Below are positions 18,098 through 25,725 of a stretch of 64,000 nucleotides of DNA, one piece after another; within the stretch, counting starts at the first letter, position 1; each line of letters starts with the position of its first letter. The position numbers and the translations under genes were made by a program. The notes below the pieces were generated by a model. The model saw only the letters and a program-made list of their open reading frames with translations. It searched no databases and had not been told where the DNA came from. This stretch comes from Clostridium sporogenes (GTDB lineage: Bacteria; Bacillota; Clostridia; Clostridiales; Clostridiaceae): assembly GCF_001020205.1 (NCBI RefSeq), contig NZ_CP011663.1, positions 124,001 through 188,000 on the forward strand, in the 5' to 3' direction.

Positions 18098-19111
18098 ATG
18101 GATAAGCTAAATAAAAATTATCTTAAAAAATATAATTTATCCTTAGATTTATTTGATCAATATGATTTTATTGTAAAGGATATTTACCCTATTAGAAATG
18201 TTTATATTATAGATACAAATAAAGGTAAAAAAATATTAAAAAAAGTTGATTATACTCTAGAAGAACTAAAATTTATAGAAGAAATAATAAATTATATAAA
18301 AATTGAATTTGGAAGAATAATGGAATTTGAAAAGAACATACAAGGAGATATATATACTATATATAAAGGAGAAATGTATTGTTTAATGGATTTAATTGAT
18401 GGACGAGAATGTCAATTTAGTAATCCTTTAGACTTAAAGATTTCCTCTGTAGCTTTAGCCAAAATGCATAACGCATCAAAAGGATTTACAACAAAATTTA
18501 ATAAAAGGGTTTTAAATGGCAAATCTATAGAAAAATTTAAGATACAAAAAGAGGAAATGAATTTTTTTAAAAAAATAGCTAACATCCATAAAAATAAGAA
18601 TGAATTTGATAATTTATTCTTATCGGAAATAGATTATTATATAGATGAGATAAGTAAAAGTATAAATATATTAGAGAATAGTCATTATTATGATATATGT
18701 AAAGAAAATGACAAAATATCTATTTGTCATCATGATTTAGCCTATCATAATATATTGATTAAAGAAGATGAAGCTTATTTTATAGATTTTGATTATGCTA
18801 TTTTAGATTTAAAGGTTAATGATTTGTGTAATTTTATAACAAAAGTTATAAAAAATTTTGGTTTTGATATTAGCAAGGCAAATATTATCTTAAATAACTA
18901 TTCTAGCGTATATAGCATAGCGGATAAAGAATTAGAAGTATTATATGGTTTGTTAAGTTTTCCCTATGATTTTTATGATATATCTAAAAATTATTATACA
19001 AAACGAAAAGACTGGGATGATGAGGTATTTCTAAATAGGTTAATAAAAAAGTGTAACTATAAGGAAGATAGAAAGGAATTTTTAAAAGATTTTAGAGATA
19101 ATCTATTATAA
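18098..19111 (+). CDS. CotS-family spore coat kinase-like protein (copy 2)
   Basis: This 337-residue member of the same family as the proteins at 16072 and 20558 has an intact catalytic loop, ICHHDLAYHNILI, and YFIDFDYAILD. It shares the RECQFSNPLDL segment with its paralogues. AAAGGAGTG precedes the ATG. It is the last gene of the four-gene + strand group, ended by a strong hairpin. N-terminal KGKKILKKVDY may be the lysine-bearing strand of the kinase fold. Substrate unknown; a spore coat role is inferred from the family. Confidence 0.83.
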   Translation: MDKLNKNYLKKYNLSLDLFDQYDFIVKDIYPIRNVYIIDTNKGKKILKKVDYTLEELKFIEEIINYIKIEFGRIMEFEKNIQGDIYTIYKGEMYCLMDLIDGRECQFSNPLDLKISSVALAKMHNASKGFTTKFNKRVLNGKSIEKFKIQKEEMNFFKKIANIHKNKNEFDNLFLSEIDYYIDEISKSINILENSHYYDICKENDKISICHHDLAYHNILIKEDEAYFIDFDYAILDLKVNDLCNFITKVIKNFGFDISKANIILNNYSSVYSIADKELEVLYGLLSFPYDFYDISKNYYTKRKDWDDEVFLNRLIKKCNYKEDRKEFLKDFRDNLL

Positions 19112-19142
19112 TATAATTTATAAAATATTAACTTAAATATAT

Positions 19143-19192
19143 AAACACTATCAAAATTATTTTACTAAATAAAATTTGATAGTGTTTTATTT
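19143..19192 (+). terminator. Terminator after the CotS operon
   Basis: The stem AACACTATCAAA / TTGATAGTGTTT has a loop of about 20 bases, followed by TATTTAATTT. Confidence 0.75.
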
Positions 19193-19285
19193 AATTTTAA
19201 ATAAATTTTTATACAATATACAAATTGTTGATATAATATTTTTACTTTGTAAAGTATAGTACAAATTTTATAACTAAAAATTATT

Positions 19286-19315
19286 TAAGACTCCAGTTAA
19301 GGGTGGCTGGAGTCT
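19286..19315 (-). terminator. Terminator of the - strand glycosyltransferase gene
   Basis: The perfect 9-bp GC-containing stem AGACTCCAG / CTGGAGTCT overlaps the stop codon of the - strand gene. On that strand it is followed by TAAATAATTTTTAG, a moderate U tract. Confidence 0.7.
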
Positions 19316-20441
19316 AATTAGAGTATAGTATTTTTTTGTAAGCTGATAAAGTGCTTTTAGCACAATTATTCCAAGTAAGTTGGGAGGTTCTATTTAAACC
19401 TCGTTTTATTAATATGTTTCTCATGTTTTCATTAGATAATGCAGTATACATAGCTTTACATATACTATCTGTATCATAAGGATTTATTAGCATTGCGGCG
19501 TCTTTTGTTATTTCTGGTATAGATGTTACATTAGATGTTATTACTGGAGTACCACAAGCCATAGCTTCTATAGGTGGCAATCCGAAACCTTCATAAAAGG
19601 ATGGATATACAAATAGTTCAGCACAATTATAGAAATAAGGTAAATCTTTAACGGATATAAATCCAGGAAAAAATACTTTATTTTCTATATTTAATTCCCG
19701 AACTCTTTCTATATATTTTTCATATATTTTACCTTTCCTTCCTACTATAACTAAAGAGATATCTTTCTTATATATGTTTACAAGGTTATAAAATGCGTCA
19801 ATTAGTCCTAATATATTTTTTCTGGGACTAAATCCACCAACATATAAAATAAAATTTTTATTTATGTTATATTTCATTTTTAATATATTTTTACAAAAAT
19901 CTTTATTTAATGGCATATATATATCTTCACTAGCTAAATGAGTTACAAAAATTTTGTCTTCAGGATAGTTAAAAGATTTCATTATATCTTTCTTTGAAAA
20001 ATCAGAAACTGTTATTATACCATCAGAAGAAGAAACTATTTTAGGTATTTCTTCTGAAAATATTTTTAAATATCTATCGCTTACGGTTTCTGGCATTCTA
20101 TAAGGGATTACATCATGTAATGTTATTATAAATTTACAATTTTTATTTTTAGGAAGTCCCACCCCATTTTGAGGTACGTGATAAATGTCCATGCTATTGT
20201 TTTTTAATATAGCAGGTATGTTTACTTCATTCCAAAAATTTTTTGGAGAATGAGCATTTATATTTTTTATATTAAAATTATTGTTTAATTTTAAAGGAGA
20301 ATTTGAAAATTCAGGATTAAAAATTAAATAATCATTTTTCTTATCTATTTTATTTAGAGAATTGATTAATTGATAAGTGTAAGTGCCTATTCCAGTGCCT
20401 CTATACCAATAAGCAGGTCTTCCATCAATACCTATGCGCAT
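19314..20441 (-). CDS. Glycosyltransferase family 1 (GT4-like), spore-surface cluster copy 2
   Basis: This 375-residue GT-B glycosyltransferase is a clear paralogue of the one at 14791-15906. Shared text includes the start IDGR..WY.GTGIGTYTY, YHVPQNGVGLP, TLHDVIPYRMPETV, LYVGGFSPRKNI, VYPSFYEGFGLPPIEAMACG and a C-terminal TWNNCAKSTL. AAAGGAAAA precedes its ATG. It diverges from the CotS-like gene at 20558, repeating the arrangement of the first copy. Its donor and acceptor are unknown; a spore surface glycan is inferred from context. Confidence 0.82.
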   Translation of the reverse strand: MRIGIDGRPAYWYRGTGIGTYTYQLINSLNKIDKKNDYLIFNPEFSNSPLKLNNNFNIKNINAHSPKNFWNEVNIPAILKNNSMDIYHVPQNGVGLPKNKNCKFIITLHDVIPYRMPETVSDRYLKIFSEEIPKIVSSSDGIITVSDFSKKDIMKSFNYPEDKIFVTHLASEDIYMPLNKDFCKNILKMKYNINKNFILYVGGFSPRKNILGLIDAFYNLVNIYKKDISLVIVGRKGKIYEKYIERVRELNIENKVFFPGFISVKDLPYFYNCAELFVYPSFYEGFGLPPIEAMACGTPVITSNVTSIPEITKDAAMLINPYDTDSICKAMYTALSNENMRNILIKRGLNRTSQLTWNNCAKSTLSAYKKILYSN

Positions 20442-20557
20442 AAAAATTTTCCTTTCTTAATTCATCATAATTCATTATATTAATTTAAAGGGAAAAGTGT
20501 TAAATTACTTCTAAAACTATAATAATACACATATAGTTTTAATAGAGGTGGTTAACT

Positions 20558-21562
20558 ATGATGAGAGAATTTGAAATTGAAAGACAGTTTAATATTAAAA
20601 TTGAAAAACTTAAACCTCATAGAGGAGTATATCATTTAAAAACTAATGAAGGAGATAGATGTTTAAAAAAAATTAATTATGGGGTACAAAAATTATTATT
20701 TGTTTCTGGTGCTAAAGAGCATCTTATGAAGAATGGATTTAACTATGTGGACAATTATTTTTTAAATCTAAATGAGGAACCCTATGCACTTGTAAACGAA
20801 GATATATATACTTTGTCAGAATGGATAGAAGGGAGAGAATGTAATTTTAGAGACAAAGAAGATCTCATATTAGCAGCTAGAGCATTAGCTTATCTTCATA
20901 TAGCATCAAAAGGATATGAACCTCCAGAGAATAGTAAGCTGAAAACAGATTTAGGTAGATGGCCAAATTTAATGAAAAAAAGAGTTAGATCTTTAGATAA
21001 AATGAGGGAAATGATAAGAAAGAATAACAATAAAACGGATTTTGATCTAAGCTATATAAAAAACATAGAGTTTTACAAAGAATTAGGTAAAAGATCTATG
21101 AAAGTTTTAGAGGATTCTGATTATATGGAAATATGCAAAAAAACTGAGGAAGAGAAAAGCTTTTGTCATCATGATTATACTTATCATAATATAATAATAG
21201 ATAAAAACAATAATATTAATGTTATAGATTTTGATTATTGTAAAAGAGAAATAAAAACCTATGATATTTCTAATTTTATGATAAAAGTTTTAAAAAGAGT
21301 AGATTGGAATATAGAATATGCAGAACTTATATTAAATTCTTATACAGCCATAAATCCATTAAAACAGGAAGAGTATAGAACTTTATTTGCATTTTTATTA
21401 TTTCCACAGAGATTTTGGAGATTAAGCAACAGATATTATTACAATGAAGTTACTTGGCCATCAAATACTTTTAATAAGAAGATGGAGGAATTGATTTCTG
21501 AAAAAGATAAATATATTAATTTTATTGAAGAATTTAAAAAAATATATTCACAAAAAGAATAA
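20558..21562 (+). CDS. CotS-family spore coat kinase-like protein (copy 3)
   Basis: This 334-residue protein has the intact catalytic loop FCHHDYTYHNIIID and VIDFDYC, and the family segment LSEWIEGRECNFRD. AGAGGTGG precedes tandem ATG codons (20558 and 20561). It diverges from a glycosyltransferase gene and is followed by a hairpin and then yabG, so it borders the sporulation block. Of the three intact paralogues it is closest in middle-region text to the one at 16072 (WIDDSRQCNYSN against WIEGRECNFRD). Coat location is inferred from the family. Confidence 0.85.
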   Translation: MMREFEIERQFNIKIEKLKPHRGVYHLKTNEGDRCLKKINYGVQKLLFVSGAKEHLMKNGFNYVDNYFLNLNEEPYALVNEDIYTLSEWIEGRECNFRDKEDLILAARALAYLHIASKGYEPPENSKLKTDLGRWPNLMKKRVRSLDKMREMIRKNNNKTDFDLSYIKNIEFYKELGKRSMKVLEDSDYMEICKKTEEEKSFCHHDYTYHNIIIDKNNNINVIDFDYCKREIKTYDISNFMIKVLKRVDWNIEYAELILNSYTAINPLKQEEYRTLFAFLLFPQRFWRLSNRYYYNEVTWPSNTFNKKMEELISEKDKYINFIEEFKKIYSQKE

Positions 21563-21570
21563 TGAATATA

Positions 21571-21620
21571 TTAAGGCATATGAAGCTTATATAGTTTTAT
21601 ATGCCTTAAATAGTTTTGTT
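21571..21620 (+). terminator. Hairpin after the third CotS-like gene
   Basis: Perfect arms TTAAGGCATAT / ATATGCCTTAA are separated by about 17 bases. The following ATAGTTTTGTT is only moderately U-rich, so termination may be partial. Confidence 0.6.
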
Positions 21621-21649
21621 AACAAATTTATTATAATTATCATAGTATA
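21621..21649 (+). promoter_or_regulatory. Probable SigK-type promoter of yabG
   Basis: AACA (21621-21624) and CATAGTATA (21641-21649) are 16 bp apart. This fits the Bacillus SigK pattern, an AC core in the -35 region and CATA-N3-TA in the -10 region. yabG is a late mother-cell (SigK) gene in Bacillus, so the match is meaningful. Confidence 0.55.
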
Positions 21650-21685
21650 TAGAGTGATTGATTTATTAAGGTGGAGCTAAATTAT

Positions 21686-22588
21686 ATGGAAATAGGAGAT
21701 ATAGTTGTAAGAAAATCTTATAAAAAAGACATAACATTTAAAATAATAGATATAAAGCAAGAAGAAGACAGGGAAATATATACTTTAAAAGGTGTAAATG
21801 TAAGAATAATAGCAGATTCCCCATACGAAGATTTAGAAGAAGTATCAGTAGCTACCATGACTAAGAAGGAAGAAGTGTTTACTAGTAAAGTTAATAACTC
21901 TATAAAAAAAATATTAGATGATAGAAAGTTTAGAGGAGAGGATAAGGGAAAGCACTTAAATAAGAAAAGTAAGATAGAGAAAATGTATAGAACAAATAAA
22001 AATATAAAAACCAAAGAATTATATTTTGGAAGGCCAGGTAAAATTCTTCATGTAGATGGAGATTCAGAATACTTAGATACATGCCTTAAGGTATACAAGC
22101 AATTGCAGTTAGATGTGGTTGGAGAGACGGTTTTAGAACAGGAACAACCTAATAAGATATTAAATTTAGTTAAGTTATACAAACCTGATATCGTAGTCAT
22201 AACAGGCCATGATGCTGTATTAAAAGAAACGGAAAATTATACAGATATAAATAACTATAGAAACTCTAAATATTTTGTTAAGACTGTAGGGGTCTTAAGA
22301 GATTATGAAAGAAGTTATGATGATCTAATTATATTCGCTGGGGCTTGTCAATCTTGTTATGAAGCTATATTAGATGCAGGTGCCAATTATGCTAGTTCCC
22401 CAGGAAGGGTTTTAATACATTGCTTAGATCCAGTATTTTTATGTGAAAAAATAGCCTATACAAACATAAGTAATATAGTATCTATAGAGGATGCTTTAGA
22501 GAATACAATAACAGGTATAAAAGGAATCGGTGGATTGCAAACCAGAGGGAAATATAGAGAAGGGTTTCCTAAGTCAGAATATGTATAG
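21686..22588 (+). CDS. yabG: Sporulation-specific protease YabG
   Basis: YabG is a cysteine-type protease that processes spore coat and, in C. difficile, germination proteins in the mother cell. The family start MEIGDIVVRKSYKKDITFKI, VRIIADSPYEDL, PGKILHVDGDSEYLDTCLKVYKQL, VITGHDA, IFAGACQSCYEAILDAGANYASSP and GGLQTRGKYREGFP are all clear. I chose ATG 21686 because AAGGTGGAG lies 9 bases upstream; a GTG at 21671 is inside that site. The protein is 300 residues, normal for YabG. Its position before veg, sipL and ispE matches conserved spore-former synteny. Confidence 0.93.
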   Translation: MEIGDIVVRKSYKKDITFKIIDIKQEEDREIYTLKGVNVRIIADSPYEDLEEVSVATMTKKEEVFTSKVNNSIKKILDDRKFRGEDKGKHLNKKSKIEKMYRTNKNIKTKELYFGRPGKILHVDGDSEYLDTCLKVYKQLQLDVVGETVLEQEQPNKILNLVKLYKPDIVVITGHDAVLKETENYTDINNYRNSKYFVKTVGVLRDYERSYDDLIIFAGACQSCYEAILDAGANYASSPGRVLIHCLDPVFLCEKIAYTNISNIVSIEDALENTITGIKGIGGLQTRGKYREGFPKSEYV

Positions 22589-22686
22589 AGCTTTATTAAA
22601 TTTTGAATATATATATAATTTTAAGGTAATATTAAGAATAACAAGAAATTTTTAAAAAAACCTAAATATTTATATGAAAAATAATA

Positions 22687-22756
22687 TTGACAAACCTTAT
22701 AATAAATTGGTAAAATATAAAGTTGATTTGACATTTTCTATATTTTAATGTATAAT
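22687..22756 (+). promoter_or_regulatory. Tandem sigma-A promoters of veg
   Basis: The downstream promoter is full consensus: TTGACA (22728-22733), 17 bp, TATAAT (22751-22756). An upstream TTGACA (22687-22692) is paired with TAAAAT (22711-22716) at 18 bp. Tandem strong vegetative promoters are also known for veg in Bacillus subtilis. Confidence 0.8.
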
Positions 22757-22783
22757 GTAAAATGTAGAAAGAGGGTGTTAAAT

Positions 22784-23020
22784 ATGGAAAGAAGAAATGT
22801 CATCGCTAACATAAAAAGAGACATAGAAAGCCATGTTGGTGAAAGGGTAACTTTAAAAGCAAATGGTGGAAGAAGAAAAACATTTGTTAATGAAGGTGTA
22901 CTAGAAGAAACTTACCCAAGTATTTTTGTTATAAGATTAGAAGACGACACCCAAAGGAAAGTGACATATAGTTATTCGGATGTATTAACAAAGACAGTTC
23001 AATTAGATTTTGTATTATAA
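22784..23020 (+). CDS. veg: Veg protein
   Basis: This 78-residue protein reads MERRNVIANIKRDIESHVGE, then RVTLKANGGRRKTFVNEGVL and ends VLTKTVQLDF, as Veg proteins do. Veg is an abundant small protein that stimulates biofilm matrix gene expression in Bacillus; its molecular activity is not settled. I chose ATG 22784 because GAGGGTG lies 6 bases upstream; an in-frame ATG at 22748 falls in the -10 region of the promoter. The location after yabG matches Bacillus. It is monocistronic, with its own strong promoters and terminator. Confidence 0.93.
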   Translation: MERRNVIANIKRDIESHVGERVTLKANGGRRKTFVNEGVLEETYPSIFVIRLEDDTQRKVTYSYSDVLTKTVQLDFVL

Positions 23021-23023
23021 ATG

Positions 23024-23056
23024 GATTGGTACTTAATAAGTACCAATTTTTTTTTA
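23024..23056 (+). terminator. Rho-independent terminator after veg
   Basis: The perfect stem ATTGGTACTTA / TAAGTACCAAT is followed by nine T. Confidence 0.92.
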
Positions 23057-23059
23057 TAT

Positions 23060-23089
23060 GCATAATTTCCGTAAAACTATTATATAAAT
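23060..23089 (+). promoter_or_regulatory. Possible SigE-type promoter of sipL
   Basis: GCATAAT (23060-23066) resembles the SigE -35 element. TATATAAAT (23081-23089), 14 bp later, resembles the SigE -10 element. The match is partial. It is plausible because sipL is an early mother-cell gene in C. difficile. Confidence 0.35.
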
Positions 23090-23121
23090 TATTAGTAGGC
23101 TTTATGGGAGGGATAAGTTAA

Positions 23122-24684
23122 ATGGACTTGAATTTACTTAAAGAAAATATAGAATGTGAACAATTACTTGGAGAAAATTTTGTTAATACCCCTGTAAAGG
23201 GGGAATATGTTATTCCAGATACTCATCCAGATGTTTATGAAGTACTTATGTTAGATGCCAAACCTTATATAACAAGTAAGGAAGTCATGCAAGATAAACT
23301 TTACATGGAAGGATATATAGACTATAACATATTATATCTTGCAAAAGAAGAAGGGAGAGGGGTCTTATACAATACTAGATATAGTAGCAAATTTTCAAAT
23401 GATATGCAGATAACTGGCACAGAAAAAGATATGTTATGCGAAGCAGAATGTTTTATTGAGGATATGTATTGTAAAATAGTTAACGAAAGAAAAATATCTA
23501 TAGAAGGTATAGTTAGATTAAAAGGAGCAGTTTATAAAAAATATAATTTTGAAATAATAAAAGATTTAGATGCACTGCAGGATATACAGATGCTTAGAAA
23601 TCCAATTTCTATTGATAAAATAGCAGGTACAGCTACAGGAGAGCTTTTGGTTAAAACTAGTATAAAAATAGGAGCTGATAAACCAGAGGTAGGGAGTATA
23701 TTAAAGACTAATTTAAATATTCATAAAAAGAAAATAACTGTACTAGATGATAAAGTAAGTGTAGAGGCTTTTGCTAAAATAGAATTAATATATAGGGCTA
23801 AGGAAAATAGAGATATTTGCTATATAGTAGATGATATATTTATAGATAAGGAAGTAGAATTAGAGGGAGTAAATTCTTTCATGGAAAGTTATACGGATTT
23901 TACTGTAGATGGAATAAGTACAGAACCTAAAGAAGATGATTTAGGAGAAAGTAGAATTATAGATGTAGAAGCACTTGTTAAATCTAATACAAGGGTTATG
24001 TATAAAAAAGAAATAGAACTTATAGAAGACATGTATTCACCTAATATGATGTTAAATATGAATAAAGAAGATTATGAATTAAATGTCATGCAAGGCCATT
24101 CTAAAAATGAATGCATAGTTAAAGAAAATATAGAAATAGCATCTGATATGCCTAGTATAAGAGAAATAATAATGACAGAAGGAAAGGCATATATAACAGA
24201 CAAAAAAATAGTAGAAGATAAGGTAGTTGTAGAAGGAGTTTTAAATGCAGAAGTTATGTATAAAACTACAGAGGATGAGAAGTATATTTATACTTTAAAG
24301 GAAGATATGCCTTTCAGTTGTGCTGTAGACATACCAGGAACTAAAATAGATATGCAATGCATGACAAAGGTAGTATTAGAAGATATAGAAGCTAATATAG
24401 AAGCTAATACTGTAGCTATAAAAGCTTTAATAGAAGTATATTCAAGAGTTAATTATACATCACACAAAGAATTTTTAGTAAATGTAGAGCCAATGGAAGA
24501 AGAAGTTCCTGAGAAAAAATCTAGCATAACAATATATGTAGTACAACAAGGGGACACTCTTTGGAAAATAGCAAAAAGATATTATACTACAGTAGATAAT
24601 TTAGTTTTAATTAATGAAATTGATAATCCGGATGTTATAAAACCAGGGCAAAAATTAATAATACCCGGTAAAGCTATTATATAA
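23122..24684 (+). CDS. sipL: SipL-like spore morphogenesis protein (SPOCS/DUF3794 repeats plus LysM)
   Basis: This 520-residue protein has repeated DUF3794 (SPOCS) modules: about residues 35-130, 160-280 and 315-440, seen in repeated texts such as KPYITSKEVMQDKLYMEGYI and KAYITDKKIVEDKVVVEGVL. A C-terminal LysM domain reads YVVQQGDTLWKIAKRYYT and ends PGQKLIIPG. This is the architecture of C. difficile SipL, which binds SpoIVA through its LysM domain and is needed for coat assembly around the forespore. From memory, sipL lies close to yabG there too. GGGAGG precedes the ATG. A similar LysM coat protein, SafA, differs in lacking the SPOCS modules. Confidence 0.88.
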   Translation: MDLNLLKENIECEQLLGENFVNTPVKGEYVIPDTHPDVYEVLMLDAKPYITSKEVMQDKLYMEGYIDYNILYLAKEEGRGVLYNTRYSSKFSNDMQITGTEKDMLCEAECFIEDMYCKIVNERKISIEGIVRLKGAVYKKYNFEIIKDLDALQDIQMLRNPISIDKIAGTATGELLVKTSIKIGADKPEVGSILKTNLNIHKKKITVLDDKVSVEAFAKIELIYRAKENRDICYIVDDIFIDKEVELEGVNSFMESYTDFTVDGISTEPKEDDLGESRIIDVEALVKSNTRVMYKKEIELIEDMYSPNMMLNMNKEDYELNVMQGHSKNECIVKENIEIASDMPSIREIIMTEGKAYITDKKIVEDKVVVEGVLNAEVMYKTTEDEKYIYTLKEDMPFSCAVDIPGTKIDMQCMTKVVLEDIEANIEANTVAIKALIEVYSRVNYTSHKEFLVNVEPMEEEVPEKKSSITIYVVQQGDTLWKIAKRYYTTVDNLVLINEIDNPDVIKPGQKLIIPGKAII

Positions 24685-24767
24685 TTGTGTATAAAGTAAA
24701 ACTTAATTTAGATTCAGTGTTTATTTTATAAGATAAGTTTAGTATTTATTTTTTATATATAAATAAA

Positions 24768-24819
24768 AAAGCTCTATATGACAATAATATTATAAGTATT
24801 GTTATATAGGGTATTTTTG
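24768..24819 (+). terminator. Hairpin terminator after sipL
   Basis: Arms CTCTATATGACAATA / TATTGTTATATAGGG (one mismatch, one G-T) enclose about 10 bases and are followed by TATTTTTG. Confidence 0.65.
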
Positions 24820-24881
24820 TGCATAAAAATAGTTTATATGGAAAAAATAAAAAATATATATAAAAGGAAGGGGTATGTATT

Positions 24882-25682
24882 TTGCAAAAAAAAATACAAG
24901 GTAACCTCATAATCATAGGAGGAGCTGAAGATAAAAAAAACGGCAAAGATATATTAAAAGAAGTATGCAAAAAAATAGATAAAGATAAAGAAGAACTATT
25001 AATAGCTACTGTAGCATCTGAACTTCCAGAAGAACTAGGAGAAGAATACACAAATATATTTAAAAATTTAGGTGTAAAAAATGTAAAAACATTAAATATA
25101 AACAATAGAAAAGATACACATTATGAAGGAAATATAAATTTAATTAAGAATGCATCTCTTATATTCTTTACTGGAGGAGATCAATTAAGAATAACAAGTT
25201 TATTAGGAGGAACACCCCTTTATAGAGCATTAGAAAGAGCCTATAAAGAAGGTTGTATGTTTGTAGGAACCTCAGCAGGAGCTTCAGTTATGAGTGATAC
25301 TATGATAGTTTCTGGACTGGATGATGAATCACCAAGAAAGTGTACATTAAAAATGGCACCAGGATTATCACTTATAAAAGGAGTAATAATAGATCAACAT
25401 TTTGCTCAAAGAGGAAGAATAGGAAGACTTTTAACAGGAATTGCAGAAAATCCTCAATGGTTAGGAATAGGTATAGACGAGGACACAGCTATTATTGTTA
25501 ATCCAGAGGGTCAGTTTAAAGTAATTGGTTCTGGAGCAGTGTATATAATAGATGGAACAGAGATAAGTGGTACAAATGTTTCAGAACAATACCCAGACGA
25601 AATACTATCTATATTTGATGTTAAATTACATGTACTTAAAAATAGAGATAAGTTTGATTTGAATTATAGAAGGCCTATATAA
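24882..25682 (+). CDS. cphB: Cyanophycinase
   Basis: Cyanophycinase is a serine exopeptidase (family S51) that cleaves the storage polymer cyanophycin into beta-Asp-Arg dipeptides. The nucleophile Ser131 lies in FVGTSAGAS. FFTGGDQLRI precedes it, and IDQHFAQRGRIGRLLTG, IGIDEDTA and the GAVYIIDG end segment follow. The start is TTG 24882, with AAGGAAGGGG 8 bases upstream; an ATG at 24875 is out of frame. The protein is 266 residues, typical. It is 43 bases upstream of the cyanophycin synthetase gene, so synthesis and breakdown are encoded together. Confidence 0.93.
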   Translation: MQKKIQGNLIIIGGAEDKKNGKDILKEVCKKIDKDKEELLIATVASELPEELGEEYTNIFKNLGVKNVKTLNINNRKDTHYEGNINLIKNASLIFFTGGDQLRITSLLGGTPLYRALERAYKEGCMFVGTSAGASVMSDTMIVSGLDDESPRKCTLKMAPGLSLIKGVIIDQHFAQRGRIGRLLTGIAENPQWLGIGIDEDTAIIVNPEGQFKVIGSGAVYIIDGTEISGTNVSEQYPDEILSIFDVKLHVLKNRDKFDLNYRRPI

Positions 25683-25725
25683 CAAAGCATAGATGTTTTT
25701 GGAAAAGAGGAGGAAATATTACAAC

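Noticed and set aside
24746..25105. A 119-codon - strand frame over the start of cphB
   Set aside because: Phe/Ser-rich antisense frame crossing the sipL terminator; no support.
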